Below, piece by piece: positions 9,712 to 19,608 of a stretch of 64,000 nt of DNA. The DNA is taken from assembly GCA_039707655.1 (NCBI GenBank), contig CM077666.1, positions 298,928,166-298,992,165 of the forward strand, given 5' to 3'. The notes beneath the pieces are model-generated. The model made no database searches and was not told the DNA's origin. It worked only from the letters and a program-made list of their open reading frames with translations. The position numbers were made by a program, and so were the translations under genes. This DNA is from Elymus sibiricus. Taxonomy: Eukaryota > Streptophyta > Magnoliopsida > Poales > Poaceae. Each line of letters starts with the position of its first letter. The stretch's first letter is position 1.

Positions 9712-12060
9712 AGAGGCGGGATTTTGCAGGGCTGGAATTCAGGCCACCAGATATTTCAATCCGAAACATGGAGGCGCAAAGTTTATAACGTCCGTACGAC
9801 ACATGCCACCACCACGACACGACCGTGGTCTACCTGGTGCGCCTACATTTGAGAATGCAACCAAATCTTTTTTTCATTGGCAAAAGAATCTCTATGTATT
9901 ACCATGCCCGTGTTTTCCTTGCAAATAATTAGTCTTTCGAAACAACATACTAGTAATTAATTAATGATGAGTTCTTTGAATTAGAGTGTGTTTGTAACAT
10001 AGCGATCTCCAATTCTAACATGGATTTCGCATTTCATGGTATCCACGCTAAGTTTTTGAATGCAAATTCATATGTATAAGATTAACACTGTGGTGGTGAG
10101 AAAACTTTGGATGTATTCAAGCATATGACCACACACATACAAAATACCACGACAATCGAGTCAATATTAGTGCATCAACTTTTCCAAACCATGCATGTAT
10201 GGCACGAATTCGAAATAATTACAGAAGCCATATGCATGGTCCTCAATTCAAATTTTACAATGTGCACTAAATTGAAACATAAATATTAAGTCTATTACTA
10301 ACTACATTCAAATGTTGTGTTTAGCCACCCTCCCGACACACACACTACATACTTCCTCTATCGATCAATCTTCCACTCTTAACCACCTTATAGAGCTATT
10401 GGTTTCCAACACCCGCTCATTCTTTCTCTCCATGTTTCGATCTCTAATTCTCTCAAATACACAAACCCCTTTCCCCCACTCTCTCAACAAACATATTTCT
10501 CTCACACACCCTCCATTGCACTCCATGCCGAGCTCTCTCTCTCTCCCTCCCACCCTCTCGCTAGATACATACATTGGCTCTCTAGACCCCCCCCCCTCTT
10601 GCGCACATGCATGCAGGTTGTCTATCTAGGTCACTCTCTCCACACCGTCTCACTCTTTCGACCGCACGGCAACCCACACTCGCTCAATCTTTCTCTCTCT
10701 CTCTCTCTCTTTATCTAAGTATCGATTAACCTCGCTTTCTCTCACAAACAAACATTATATTTCCCTGTTTGGGCCTCGATCGACACACTCCATATTCTGT
10801 CACGCGGATTATCTATCTAGGTCACTCTCACCAAACCGTCTCACTCTTTCGACCATTTGGGGGCCCACACTCGCTCAATCTCTCCCTCTCTCTTTATGTA
10901 TGTCTCGTTTGACCTCGCTTTCTCTCACACACAAACGATACATCTCCTTGTTTGGGCCTAGTTCGACTTATTGTATATACTCTCTCACGCACATTATCTA
11001 TCTAGGTCACTCTCTCCAACCCGTACTTCTCACTCTTTCGACCGCATGGTGGCCCACACTCGCTCAATCTCTCCCTCTTTATCTATGTCTCGATTGACCT
11101 TGCTTTCTCTCACACACAAACGATATATCTCCCTGTCTGGGCCTCGATCCACACTCTCTATACTCTGTCACGCACATTGTCTATGTAGGTCAATTTCTCA
11201 AGATCTCCCTTATAGCCCTCACCCTCCCCAAAAGCTCGATCTCGCACGATATCTCTCCAGAGCATATCTCTCTTTTGATCGAATGTCGGGCCACACTCAC
11301 CCTATCTCCCTGTCTATCTATGTCTCGATTGACCTCGCTTTGTCGTGCCGTCTCTCCCACACATAGATGCTACCTCTCCATCTCTCGCAGGGCCAGAGCT
11401 ATTTACATTGCCAGGGGGACTATGCCTCCATCCTTGGATTAATTTGTGAAGGCATTTATTTCGGAGGGTTTAGGTTAGTTTTTTTTCTAGCATTTGGCCC
11501 ACAACCACTCCAAACACCGTTGCCCCCCCTGCGGCCGTGCCCCTCCCCCAATTATTTCCCTCTAGCTCTGTGACCACTCTCTCGCACGCTCTTTCTCACC
11601 TTTCCCGTCGCACCATGGTATTTTTGCAAAAAAACTCTCATGTTTTCTTTAATTATTACAAACAACCTACAAACTACACACCGGGGGTCCACCTGTAATG
11701 GAACAAATTTTGCCCCATAAATTAAAATGCTACAAACTACACACCGGGGACCCACCTGTCATGGAACAATTTTGGACCCATATAAATTAAAAAGAAAAAG
11801 GACGAGGATCGAACAGGCGACCAGGCCCTTCCAGGCGCACGTCAATGATTCGGTGCCCAGGCTCATCTGCACCCGGCCAAGAAAAAATTGACAAAAAGTG
11901 CAAAAAAATTCAAAAAATTCACAAAAAATTCAAAAAAATGTCATGAACAGTACACTATTTTACAGACCCCAAATATGCTCTCTCTCCCTCCTCCCCTTCT
12001 ATGTTTAGACACACGGGCAAACACGAAGAACACGCGAGCAGTAAACATGGCGTGCCACCC
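9712..12060. repeat. Segmental duplication block A
   Basis: Block A matches block B (14157-16850) in order and orientation. It opens with 'tgcagggctggaatt', then has a 'ccaccaccacgacacga' stretch, 'atttcatggtatccac', 'tattcaagcatatgaccaca', and the CT-rich pieces. It ends with 'cacgggcaaacacgaagaa'. The block begins in the promoter of the minus-strand gene at 9.6 kb. Inside A the CT-rich 185-bp unit has been amplified, while B holds a single copy. No protein-coding gene was recognised; the Ser/Leu-rich ORFs come from the CT repeats. Confidence 0.8.
10616..11370. repeat. Tandem array, period about 185 bp, four copies
   Basis: Copies of 'gtctatctaggtcactctc' begin near 10618, 10810, 10997 and 11178. 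Each is followed by 'cactctttcgac..', 'cccacactcgctcaatct', 'ctcgattgacctcgctttct', 'cacacacaaacgata' and 'tgtttgggcctcgat'. The last copy is diverged. Pyrimidine (CT)n tracts sit inside each unit. The array is local to block A. Confidence 0.85.
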
Positions 12061-12422
12061 GGGGCAGATGTCCAATGCCGTTGACCGTATCTGGACGCGT
12101 TCACAAGTTACGGCACTAGTTTCACCTACTAGTACTATTTTACAAGTATAGGAAAAAAAGTGATCGTGACGGACAAGTTCAGGCACCCGTGGTGTATTTA
12201 ACTAGTAGTAATAATTAAATGCATGGATAAATGTATTTATCGCCTAGTGCTCGAAGGGGCCTGCTCGCTCCCTACAAGTATTTGGAATTGGCGCAGGTAT
12301 TTAATATGAAATGTTTGCGATGAGAAGGAATACATGTTGCTAGATGACTTTTTTTATTTAATTTGATAGGGCTCTAGCAGAACACTCAATCGATCAAACC
12401 ATAGATTTCATTCAGTCTGACT
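12061..12422. other. Spacer without recognised gene
   Basis: This is AT-rich sequence between block A and the minus-strand pseudogene. It has no ORF of note, and no repeat or terminal inverted repeat was recognised. Confidence 0.5.
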
Positions 12423-13099
12423 GTGACTTTACATTCATACCACGATCGAACTACAAAAATAAATGATTAAAACTAATTGCAGCGGCGGCGGGTGCGTCTT
12501 GCGGCGGGAAGCGGCTTCTCTGCCGTGCCATGTGTGCCGTTGGGCCACTGGCCGGCGGCGACGGCGGCGTCTTGCGCCGGCGTTGGCATACTCCTGGACG
12601 TTATCCCAAGCTTCAAGGAAGGCCAGTATGTTCTGGACTTCGGTCTCCAGGAGCTAGTCAACCGGCGGGAGGCAGCGACTGGCGTCGTTGCAAGGAAGCG
12701 GTCGATGGCGGCGACCCATGCCGCTGAGGGGGGCATAGGCACCGGTGCGGGGACAGGAGCTGGCAACGGCGCGGCGGAGACATTCGTGTGCACGTGCACC
12801 GACACGGGCACGTGCGTCTACGCGTGCAGTGACGCACGCGCTGGTAGGTGCACGGGTGCGTGCAAGTCAGCGGGGACCTCGTGGATCCCCGTGGCTTCAA
12901 GCTGGGCGATAGTGTGCGGCTCCTAGCCCATCAATGCCACGGGGATGGGCATTGGCGCTGGCGCGGCGACGGGAGCTGGAACGGGCGCGGGGGCAGACGC
13001 GGCGATTTACCGCACGGCCAGGTCAAGCTCGTCCGAAACCTCATTAGGGTCTTCCTCAGGAAACTGGAAGACTAGGGGCAGCCCATCGTGATGTGCCAT
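12423..13099 (-). pseudogene. Unidentified GC-rich gene relic with three stops and a frameshift
   Basis: On the minus strand a Met at 13099 opens MAHHDGLPLVFQFPEEDP and continues into an acidic helix. TAA stops it at 13009-13007. The same frame continues with Ala/Pro-rich repeats (APVPAPV type), interrupted by TAG at 12925-12923 and 12820-12818. Near 12653 the likely frame shifts by one base into LLETEVQNILAFLEAWDNVQ, a natural-looking amphipathic stretch, then an Arg-rich tail. I do not recognise the family. It is GC-rich (high GC3-like) while its flanks are AT-rich, which suggests a true former gene or a gene fragment carried by a transposon. Confidence 0.6.
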
Positions 13100-13756
13100 G
13101 GCATACAGCGAGGTCAGGTTGATTGGAGGCAGACGACAGGAGAATCGGAGCGACAGAGAGAAGATTGTAGCAAGAGCGGGGAGTGCGGCGGTGATTTAAA
13201 CTGCAGCGCGGGCGCCATTAAAAGTGGGTGTGGTTGGGATGAAGGTGGGTGGCGGAGGCTGGTCAAAGGGCTCGCCTCCTGGTGAGCCTTTACAGCGGCC
13301 TGCTCGCACACCTCGCGTCGACTCACACGCTTGCTCGGATGGCACCTGCCTATGAGAAGCGGCACGCGTGGTGGTACGCTGGTCTAACGCCCACGGTTTG
13401 AATACAATAGTGAACCGTTCGCGTTAACGTGACAGCTCTTTGTTCCAAAATACCTTTGTTGTTCATGTGTGCAACTTTTCATAAGCAGCTTGTTTCAAAT
13501 TGAACAAAAAAATTACCACAGCCTATTTGTGCCGTATCACGAGACCATGCGCATTTTCATGAATTTCAGGTGAGTTTTGGATTTTCTGGAATTTAAAAAC
13601 GAGGATTCGAAACAATATCATTACATGCATCATGAAATAAACTTTCAGGCGATACATCTTTAGTATTGGTGTAGATGTTCATATTTTTTAAGATAGAATT
13701 TGGTCAAACACTGCTTAGTTAGACTTCAAACAAATTATATATGCAGAGTAAAAAGA
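13100..13756. other. 5' flank of the pseudogene and AT-rich spacer
   Basis: No feature was recognised beyond the GC-rich shoulder of the neighbouring pseudogene (to about 13330). Confidence 0.4.
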
Positions 13757-13956
13757 TACTCCTTGCGTACCAGTGCATTGCATCATACTCTAATAATAAT
13801 GCATGTCACCAAAAATTATGTCGTTCGACTCGTATTTGAACATAGTTTCCAGTGATATTATTTTTGGTTACATGCATTAACATTTTGTTAGTTAAATGTA
13901 AGGTCAAAATTTAGCACAAAATGCGAAGAGGACCAATAAACCAGGACGGAGGTAGT
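13757..13956. mobile_element. Candidate MITE, about 200 bp
   Basis: The left end, TACTCCTTGCGTACCAG, faces a right end whose complement is TACTACCTCCGTCCTGG. That is an imperfect 17-base terminal inverted repeat of the common cereal 'CTCCGTCC' type. The interior is AT-rich and non-coding. Divergence of the left end leaves some doubt about the exact boundary and the superfamily. Confidence 0.5.
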
Positions 13957-14156
13957 ATGCACGAACAAATGAAGCTCCATTCTATACTCATCCTAGTGTA
14001 GTAGGCAATGGAGTTGACGGGTGACCTTGGGTAGCGGCGACCGAGGGGCTTGAACGTGCTCGGCATGGTAGGTAACGTGGGCTAGTTACTAGAGCATCCC
14101 TCCAGTGTTCATCGGTAGTAGTAGGAGTAGTCATTATGGACCGGGGACATAAGAGG

Positions 14157-16850
14157 AATTTCGCAGGGCTGGAATTTTGGCCGCCAGATATTTTGATTCG
14201 AAATGCGGAGGCTCGAGTGGAGGCGCGAAGTTTTATCGTGGTTCTTTTGGTTGGGGTTGGCTAGCTTACCACGCACGCCACCACCACGACACGAGCCCGG
14301 TCTGGCTAGTACGCCGTCGAGTGCTACCATTCGAGAATGTGAAAGGAATCTTTTTTTAAATTGGCGAACGAATATATATGTATTACAATGCCCGTATTTT
14401 CCTTGCAAATAATTGGTTATTCCAAGAGGGACGGTAATTGATTTATGATGAGTTCTGGAATTAGAGTGAGTTTGTGATATAGTGATCTCAACGTGGATTT
14501 CACATTTCATGGTATCCACACTAGGTTTTTTAATGCAAATTCAAATTTAAAAGATGAACGATATGGTGGTGAGAAAACTTTGTATGTATTCAAGCATATG
14601 ACCACACACACACAAATACAACAACAAACGAGTCAGTATAGTGCATCTACTTTTCCAATCCATGCATGTATGGCACAAATTCAAAAATAAAATGTAAGCC
14701 ATACATGGTCCTCAATTCAATGTTTACAATGTACACTAAACTAAAATGTGAATATTAAGTCTACTACTCTGTACACTCAAATGTTGTGTTTAGGTCTGTC
14801 CATCCCCTCCCCCACCCCCATTCACCACACATACTTCCTATAACGATCGATCTTCATCTCTTTGTTAATAGAGCTATTGGTATCCGACACACGCTCATTA
14901 TTTCTCTTCATGTTTCGATCTCCATTTATCTCACACCCGCCCTCACGCTCTCAACAAATGTATTTCTCACACACAACCTCGTCGGGCCCTCCATGACGAG
15001 CTCTCTCTCTCCCTCTCTATCGCCCTCCCTCTCTCCCTCTAGACACATACGTTGCCTCTGTAAAAAAAACTCCATGCACGCCGCGCGCACAAACACAAAG
15101 TCTATCTAGGCCACTCTCTTGGTAACTATCTCCCCCCAGCCCTCACTATAGCTTCGTCGAATGATATCTCTCTGTATCGTCTTTCTCATTCGAGTGTACG
15201 CTAGCCCACACTAACTCGATCTCTCCCTCTATATATGACTCGATTGACCTCGCGTCATCTCTCTCACACATAGACGCTCGCTCTACGACTCTTGCATAGG
15301 CGGAGCCATGTAGATTGTCGGGGGGGTAACCCCCTAGTTACCCCCAACCTTAGATAAAATTTTGAAGGTCTTTTTTTAGGAGGGTTTAGATTATATTTTT
15401 TAAACATCTGGCCCCACCCTCCCAAACACCGATGGGTTGTGCCCCCACCCCCCCGGAGAATATCAGGTGATCCCACCTTAGATGCTATATGGTGATACGA
15501 GTTCTTGTGTGCCGTTAGATCTGAGATCGAACGACTCACACGAGGTCTGAATATTTTTGCAAAAAAACGTTAATGAGTTTGGGAATTGCCCACAATTAGT
15601 ACAAAAACTACTCAGATGCCATTGGATCCCAGATCATGGCCTCGAAGCTCGTATCACCATAGCATCTAAGATGCGGGAGCACCTACTATTCACTCGTCTA
15701 TAAGAATATCACGTGCTACCACACCTTAGATGATGTGGTGATACGACCTCCTCAGAGCCGTTGGATCTGTCCTAGTAGGTTCGAATGGTTTTTGCAAAAG
15801 AAACCTCAAAGAGTTTGGGAATTGCTCACAAGTACAAAGACTATACTCAGATGCCATTGCATCTCAGATCGAACTGCCTCAAATCTTGTATCACCGTAGC
15901 ATCCAAGCAGCGAGAGCACCTAATGTTCTCTCGCGCGGGAGAATACGAGGTCCTCCCATACCGTAGATACTACGGTGATACGAGCTCCCGGGAGATCTAA
16001 CGGCTCCTATTAGGAGGTCTGAATGTTTTTGCAATATAGGCCTCAAAGAGTTTGGGAATTGCACAGAAGTACAAATACTACGCACATGGCATTGGATCTC
16101 AGATCCAACGGCTGCTAGAAGCTCGTATCGCCGTAGCGGATAAGCTGCAGGGAGCACCTTATATTCTCTCGTACGTGAGAATATCGGGTTCTCCCACACC
16201 TTAGATGCTACCATGATACAAGCTCCTGGGAGCCGTTGGATCCAAGATCCAGCGGCTCACAGAGGTATGTATTTTTTTTTTGCAAAAAAGCGCTCAAAGA
16301 GTTTGGGAATTGCGCAAAAGTACGAAGACTACTCACATGCCATTGGATATCAGATCCAACGATGTAGAATCTCGTATCACCATAGCATCTAAGACACGGG
16401 GAGCACGTGATATTCTCTGCCGCTGTCACTTTTGTTCCTAAACTTGTAAAATACATGTAACTAGTGCCGTAACTTGTCTAACCGCGCAAAGTGTTTGTGC
16501 AAAAAATCCCTCGTACACAGAAATATCGGAACAACACACGGGGGTCCCACTCATCATGGAACAAATTTGGACCTAAAAATAAAAAATCAGAAGGATGAGA
16601 TTCGAGCCGGCAACCTGGACTACAAAGCGTACGTCGATAGCCAAAAATAGCAACGGTTGTTGGCTTTGTCCCATAACTTGATTTTATACTGTACCACGTT
16701 GAGTACAGTAGAGGGAGTGGCTCGTCAGCACGTGCATAAACGTTGACTCACTTACTGCCTGGTCCCATGTCTGCGATCTCTCTCTCCTCTCCATCTACAA
16801 CCTTTAGACGCACGGGCAAACACGAAGAGCGGTGCGAGCTGGCCGTGGTG
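14157..16850. repeat. Segmental duplication block B
   Basis: This is the partner of block A (9712-12060). Shared landmarks in order are 'gcagggctggaattt', 'ccaccaccacgacacgag', 'atttcatggtatccacactag', 'tattcaagcatatgaccaca', 'ggagggtttagattat', 'cccaaacaccg', 'acacgggggtccca' and 'cacgggcaaacacgaagag'. B differs from A by an expanded tandem array at 15440-16430 and by having only one copy of the 185-bp CT-rich unit. The two blocks lie 4.4 kb apart with the GC-rich pseudogene between them. No gene was recognised in the block. Confidence 0.8.
15440..16430. repeat. Tandem array, period about 237 bp, four copies
   Basis: Unit landmarks 'atgccattggatc' recur at 15616, 15851, 16086 and 16337. Each is followed by 'ctcgtatcaccgtagcat', 'gggagcacc', 'gagaatat', 'cccacaccttagatgct', and 'tcaaagagtttgggaattg'. 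Spacings are 235, 235 and 251. A dispersed, degenerate copy of the same unit lies at 29745-29960. The array interrupts block B between 'aacaccg' and 'acacgggggtcc', which are much closer together in block A. Confidence 0.85.
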
Positions 16851-17195
16851 TTATTATAACTAAAAAAATGCTTGAAAATAGATGAATCTCTAGGAACAAG
16901 AGACCTTGTGGCTAGTCGAGACGGAGCTAACCACACCTATCCTCCGTGCCACGTTAGCATGATGAAGCTGTGTGGCTAGTGGGGTGTTTTTGACCCACTG
17001 GCTGGGTCCCGAGTTCTTACCATAGCTATGTCTCATATATTTTTACACGCACATTTTCCTCCGTGTTAAGACGTGGCACACCCTACCGCGCGGTTTCTGG
17101 GTCCTCCCCGATGGTGCACGCATATTTTCTTCTTTATTGAGACGTGGGACGGTGCGAGTCTGGGACGCCCTATCGCGCGGTTTCTGGGTCCTCCT
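16851..17195. other. Intergenic region with a duplicated promoter-proximal segment
   Basis: A segment containing 'cgcgcggtttctgggtcctcc' occurs twice, at 17090-17113 and 17174-17194, each preceded by a 'gacgtgg' stretch. It lies directly upstream of shared promoter box 1. No gene was seen. Confidence 0.5.
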
Positions 17196-17252
17196 CGGTC
17201 GTAGCGCCGAAGTAATGAGTCGTCAAATCACAAAACCCCACCTTTCCCGCCG
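17196..17252 (+). promoter_or_regulatory. Shared promoter-like box, copy 1
   Basis: It reads 'ggtcgtagcgccgaagtaat' and then 'gtcaaatcacaaaacccca' 'cctttcc'. The same block lies upstream of the two genes at 19.6 and 23.3 kb. It sits about 380 bp before the Met at 17632. Conservation of just this segment among three neighbouring units suggests a core promoter or transcribed leader. No clear TATA box was identified. Confidence 0.6.
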
Positions 17253-17631
17253 AGTACAAGCACGGTGGCTAGCTAGTTGGGCTAGTGCGACCGATCAGCT
17301 AGGCCGCCGCCACATTTGTTTTTTCAAGCATTTTTTCCCTCCATGCCGCTAGGTAAATTAAAATACTATCCACCGCTGCATTGCTTTGGTCCTTGGGCAC
17401 GGCAGGATTCTTTTTTTGTTTGACCGGACCAGGCATGGCAGGAATTAGTCATGATGACTCCGCCAGTAAAACGCACTTCTCCCTGATGTGAAAAGGCATC
17501 GACTGGGGTTTCCCATGGTGAAAACCAAAAGATTTACTCCGATCCCTCTGCCTTCTCGTAGATTGCATTGCCTTCCAGCGGAGCCATTTCACCTCCTTTG
17601 CTTCCTTTCCCCATTGCTTCTACCGGGTTCC

Positions 17632-18348
17632 ATGGTGGCGCACCAGATCACGGAGTCTGAGGTGAGGCGCCTGACAGAGGAGCTCCAGGCCAAGGATGCG
17701 GAGCTCAGGGCCAAGGACATGGAGATCCATGAGCTCAGGGAGGAGAAGAGTGCCATGCTCCTCTGTTATGAGTGGGAGTTCATGGAGCTTCAAAAGCGGC
17801 AGGAGTCCACCACAAAGATGCTTCAGGCGTCGGCGGCATTGTTGCAGAAGGCGGGAGATACCCTAGGTGGCCAGGTTGCCCTGATGGTGAGCCGGCTGGA
17901 GTGCGAGCGGGCCGATCGTGACGAGGTCCAGGATCGCCTCAACCACTTGCTGGACCATGTTGCCACGCAAGTGTTTCAGCTGCGCGATGCCTACCGTCGT
18001 GCCAGCGCGACCATGCCGGCCGTCGGGCTAAACCCGTTCGACCACCCCATCGACTTCAACGAGCTACGGCTTCCTGACCTAGTCTCCTTCTTCACCTATA
18101 TCTCCGAGGAGCTGAACCGTCTCCACGCGGTGGTGGGGGCGGCACTGGACAAGGAAGGGGTGCGGGCGGCCGTCGCCGTTGCCGGGAGAATCCTCTCCGG
18201 GCTACGTCACCGGAATCCATTTGTGCCATTGGACGCCGTCTTTGACGAGCTGGCTCCCGTCGACCGGGAGCGGGCTCTGCGGGCGATGGCACCCTGTATC
18301 ACCACCATCGTGTGCCTGGAGAAGCAGAAGGACTTCGGTGTTGTTTAG
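17632..18348 (+). CDS. Uncharacterised coiled-coil protein, 238 aa
   Basis: The frame is open from 17488, but the Met at 17632 (context CCATGGTGG) is preferred because the upstream part looks like leader. Residues 7-45 form a strongly charged heptad region (VRRLTEELQAKDAELRAKD) predicting a coiled coil. The middle (about 60-125) is helical. The C-terminal half contains LNPFDHPIDFNELRLPDLVS and LDAVFDELAPVDRERALRAM, with no enzyme motif. It is intronless, GC-rich, and has a promoter box shared with the two B3-like genes downstream. I do not recognise the family; similar short coiled-coil proteins are annotated as hypothetical in Triticeae. It could be a transposon-associated gene, but no element ends were found around it. 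Confidence 0.65.
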   Translation: MVAHQITESEVRRLTEELQAKDAELRAKDMEIHELREEKSAMLLCYEWEFMELQKRQESTTKMLQASAALLQKAGDTLGGQVALMVSRLECERADRDEVQDRLNHLLDHVATQVFQLRDAYRRASATMPAVGLNPFDHPIDFNELRLPDLVSFFTYISEELNRLHAVVGAALDKEGVRAAVAVAGRILSGLRHRNPFVPLDAVFDELAPVDRERALRAMAPCITTIVCLEKQKDFGVV

Positions 18349-19142
18349 GCGTCCTTTGCATGGGCATGTCACGGCGTAACATGACCGTTGGATCAACTCA
18401 GACGGTCCAGAACAGTCACTGTAGCACAGAGCACTATAGAGGCGTGCTTCGTATGGTTCCTGTTCGGTCGAGCACTATAGCAGCATACTCTCCTTGCACT
18501 GTACCCCGAGTACTGTTGACATTGATCTCACCATTCATTCTTGATCGGACGTTAAAAAAATGGGCATGTTACACTACTGTTCATAGGTGACATGCGCACA
18601 ACATGCCACTGGATGTCAATCCTCTGGAGACACCCTTCCGGAGCGGCTGCCGCCTCCATCCCTTGATTCTACTTCTCCGGTTGCCTTGTCTGCTAAAAAT
18701 AATAGTACTCCACCACAGGTCGACTGTACGCCGAGGTAGCACGGGATAGAAGGCACGTACACGCAGGGGACCCACCCAGGACCGTATTCATGAATACCAG
18801 CTGCGATGTAAACCAAAAATATGTTGAAACACTCGCAACAATATCCCTCACAACAGATTTATTTATAATCAGTTACTTTTCTTTGGGTGGTACAATCAGT
18901 TTACTATACATCATTTTTTATTGTCATATCTTACTACACTGGCAACAAGATAAGACTGATGTATGAACCACTGCACATGCCTAGTAGTAGGAGTACAAGT
19001 AGTGTAAGTTCAAGTGGCTGCCGTGTTTCGCATTCCTCCGTCGTAAGAGTGGAAACGCTTGCTGTAATCAAAATAATATTTTTTTAAGAAATAGTGGAGA
19101 CTCTACCGCGCGGATCCTCCTCTACAGTCGTCGGGAACCTTG
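18349..19142. other. Spacer between the coiled-coil gene and promoter box 2
   Basis: This holds the probable 3' UTR, then sequence without repeats or ORFs that I can interpret. Confidence 0.5.
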
Positions 19143-19345
19143 CTACTCACTTTCGCCGATGTGCGGGACAGCTAGCATCGGTGTCCACTTGCCATGCACC
19201 AAATTACTCTGCACTAGAGTGCACAATTGCACGGTGGACTTACCGCGGTCGTAGCGCTGCAGTAATGCCCCATGAGGCGTCAAATCATAAAACCCCACCT
19301 TTCCAGCAGTAAGTTGGACGGACGAAGCAACCATCATTTCGCTCT
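19143..19345 (+). promoter_or_regulatory. Shared promoter-like region, copy 2
   Basis: About 200 bases align with 23034-23235. Common stretches are 'gatgtgcgggaca', 'gcaccaaatta', 'agagtgcacaattgcacggt', 'cggtcgtagcgc.gcagtaatg', 'gtcaaatcataaaacccca' and 'cctttccagca'. It lies upstream of the B3-like gene starting at 19609. The 3' part also matches box 1 at 17196. Confidence 0.7.
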
Positions 19346-19608
19346 TCTTCCTCATCTTCCTCTCTTCAAGAAAACCCCACTCGCTTCTCCCTCATCTTGT
19401 TCCTCATTTCTTCAAGAAAACCCCAACTCGCTTCTGCCATTGTTCTTCTCTCCCAAAGAAGGAAAGGTGAGCGCATCAATGGTGCTGCCATACTTCCGTT
19501 CTAGTCATCTTTTGCAACACCGCAACCGATCCTAACTCCCTCTCTGTTCTTCTTTTGGGTTTCTGATTATCGTTTTCTTTCCTTTTATTTCTATTTGACA
19601 GTTTCTTG

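Noticed and set aside
10312..11366. Leu/Ser/His-rich ORFs at 10.3-11.4 kb
   Set aside because: They come from CT-rich tandem repeats with few possible stops, and have no start context, splice pattern or domain.
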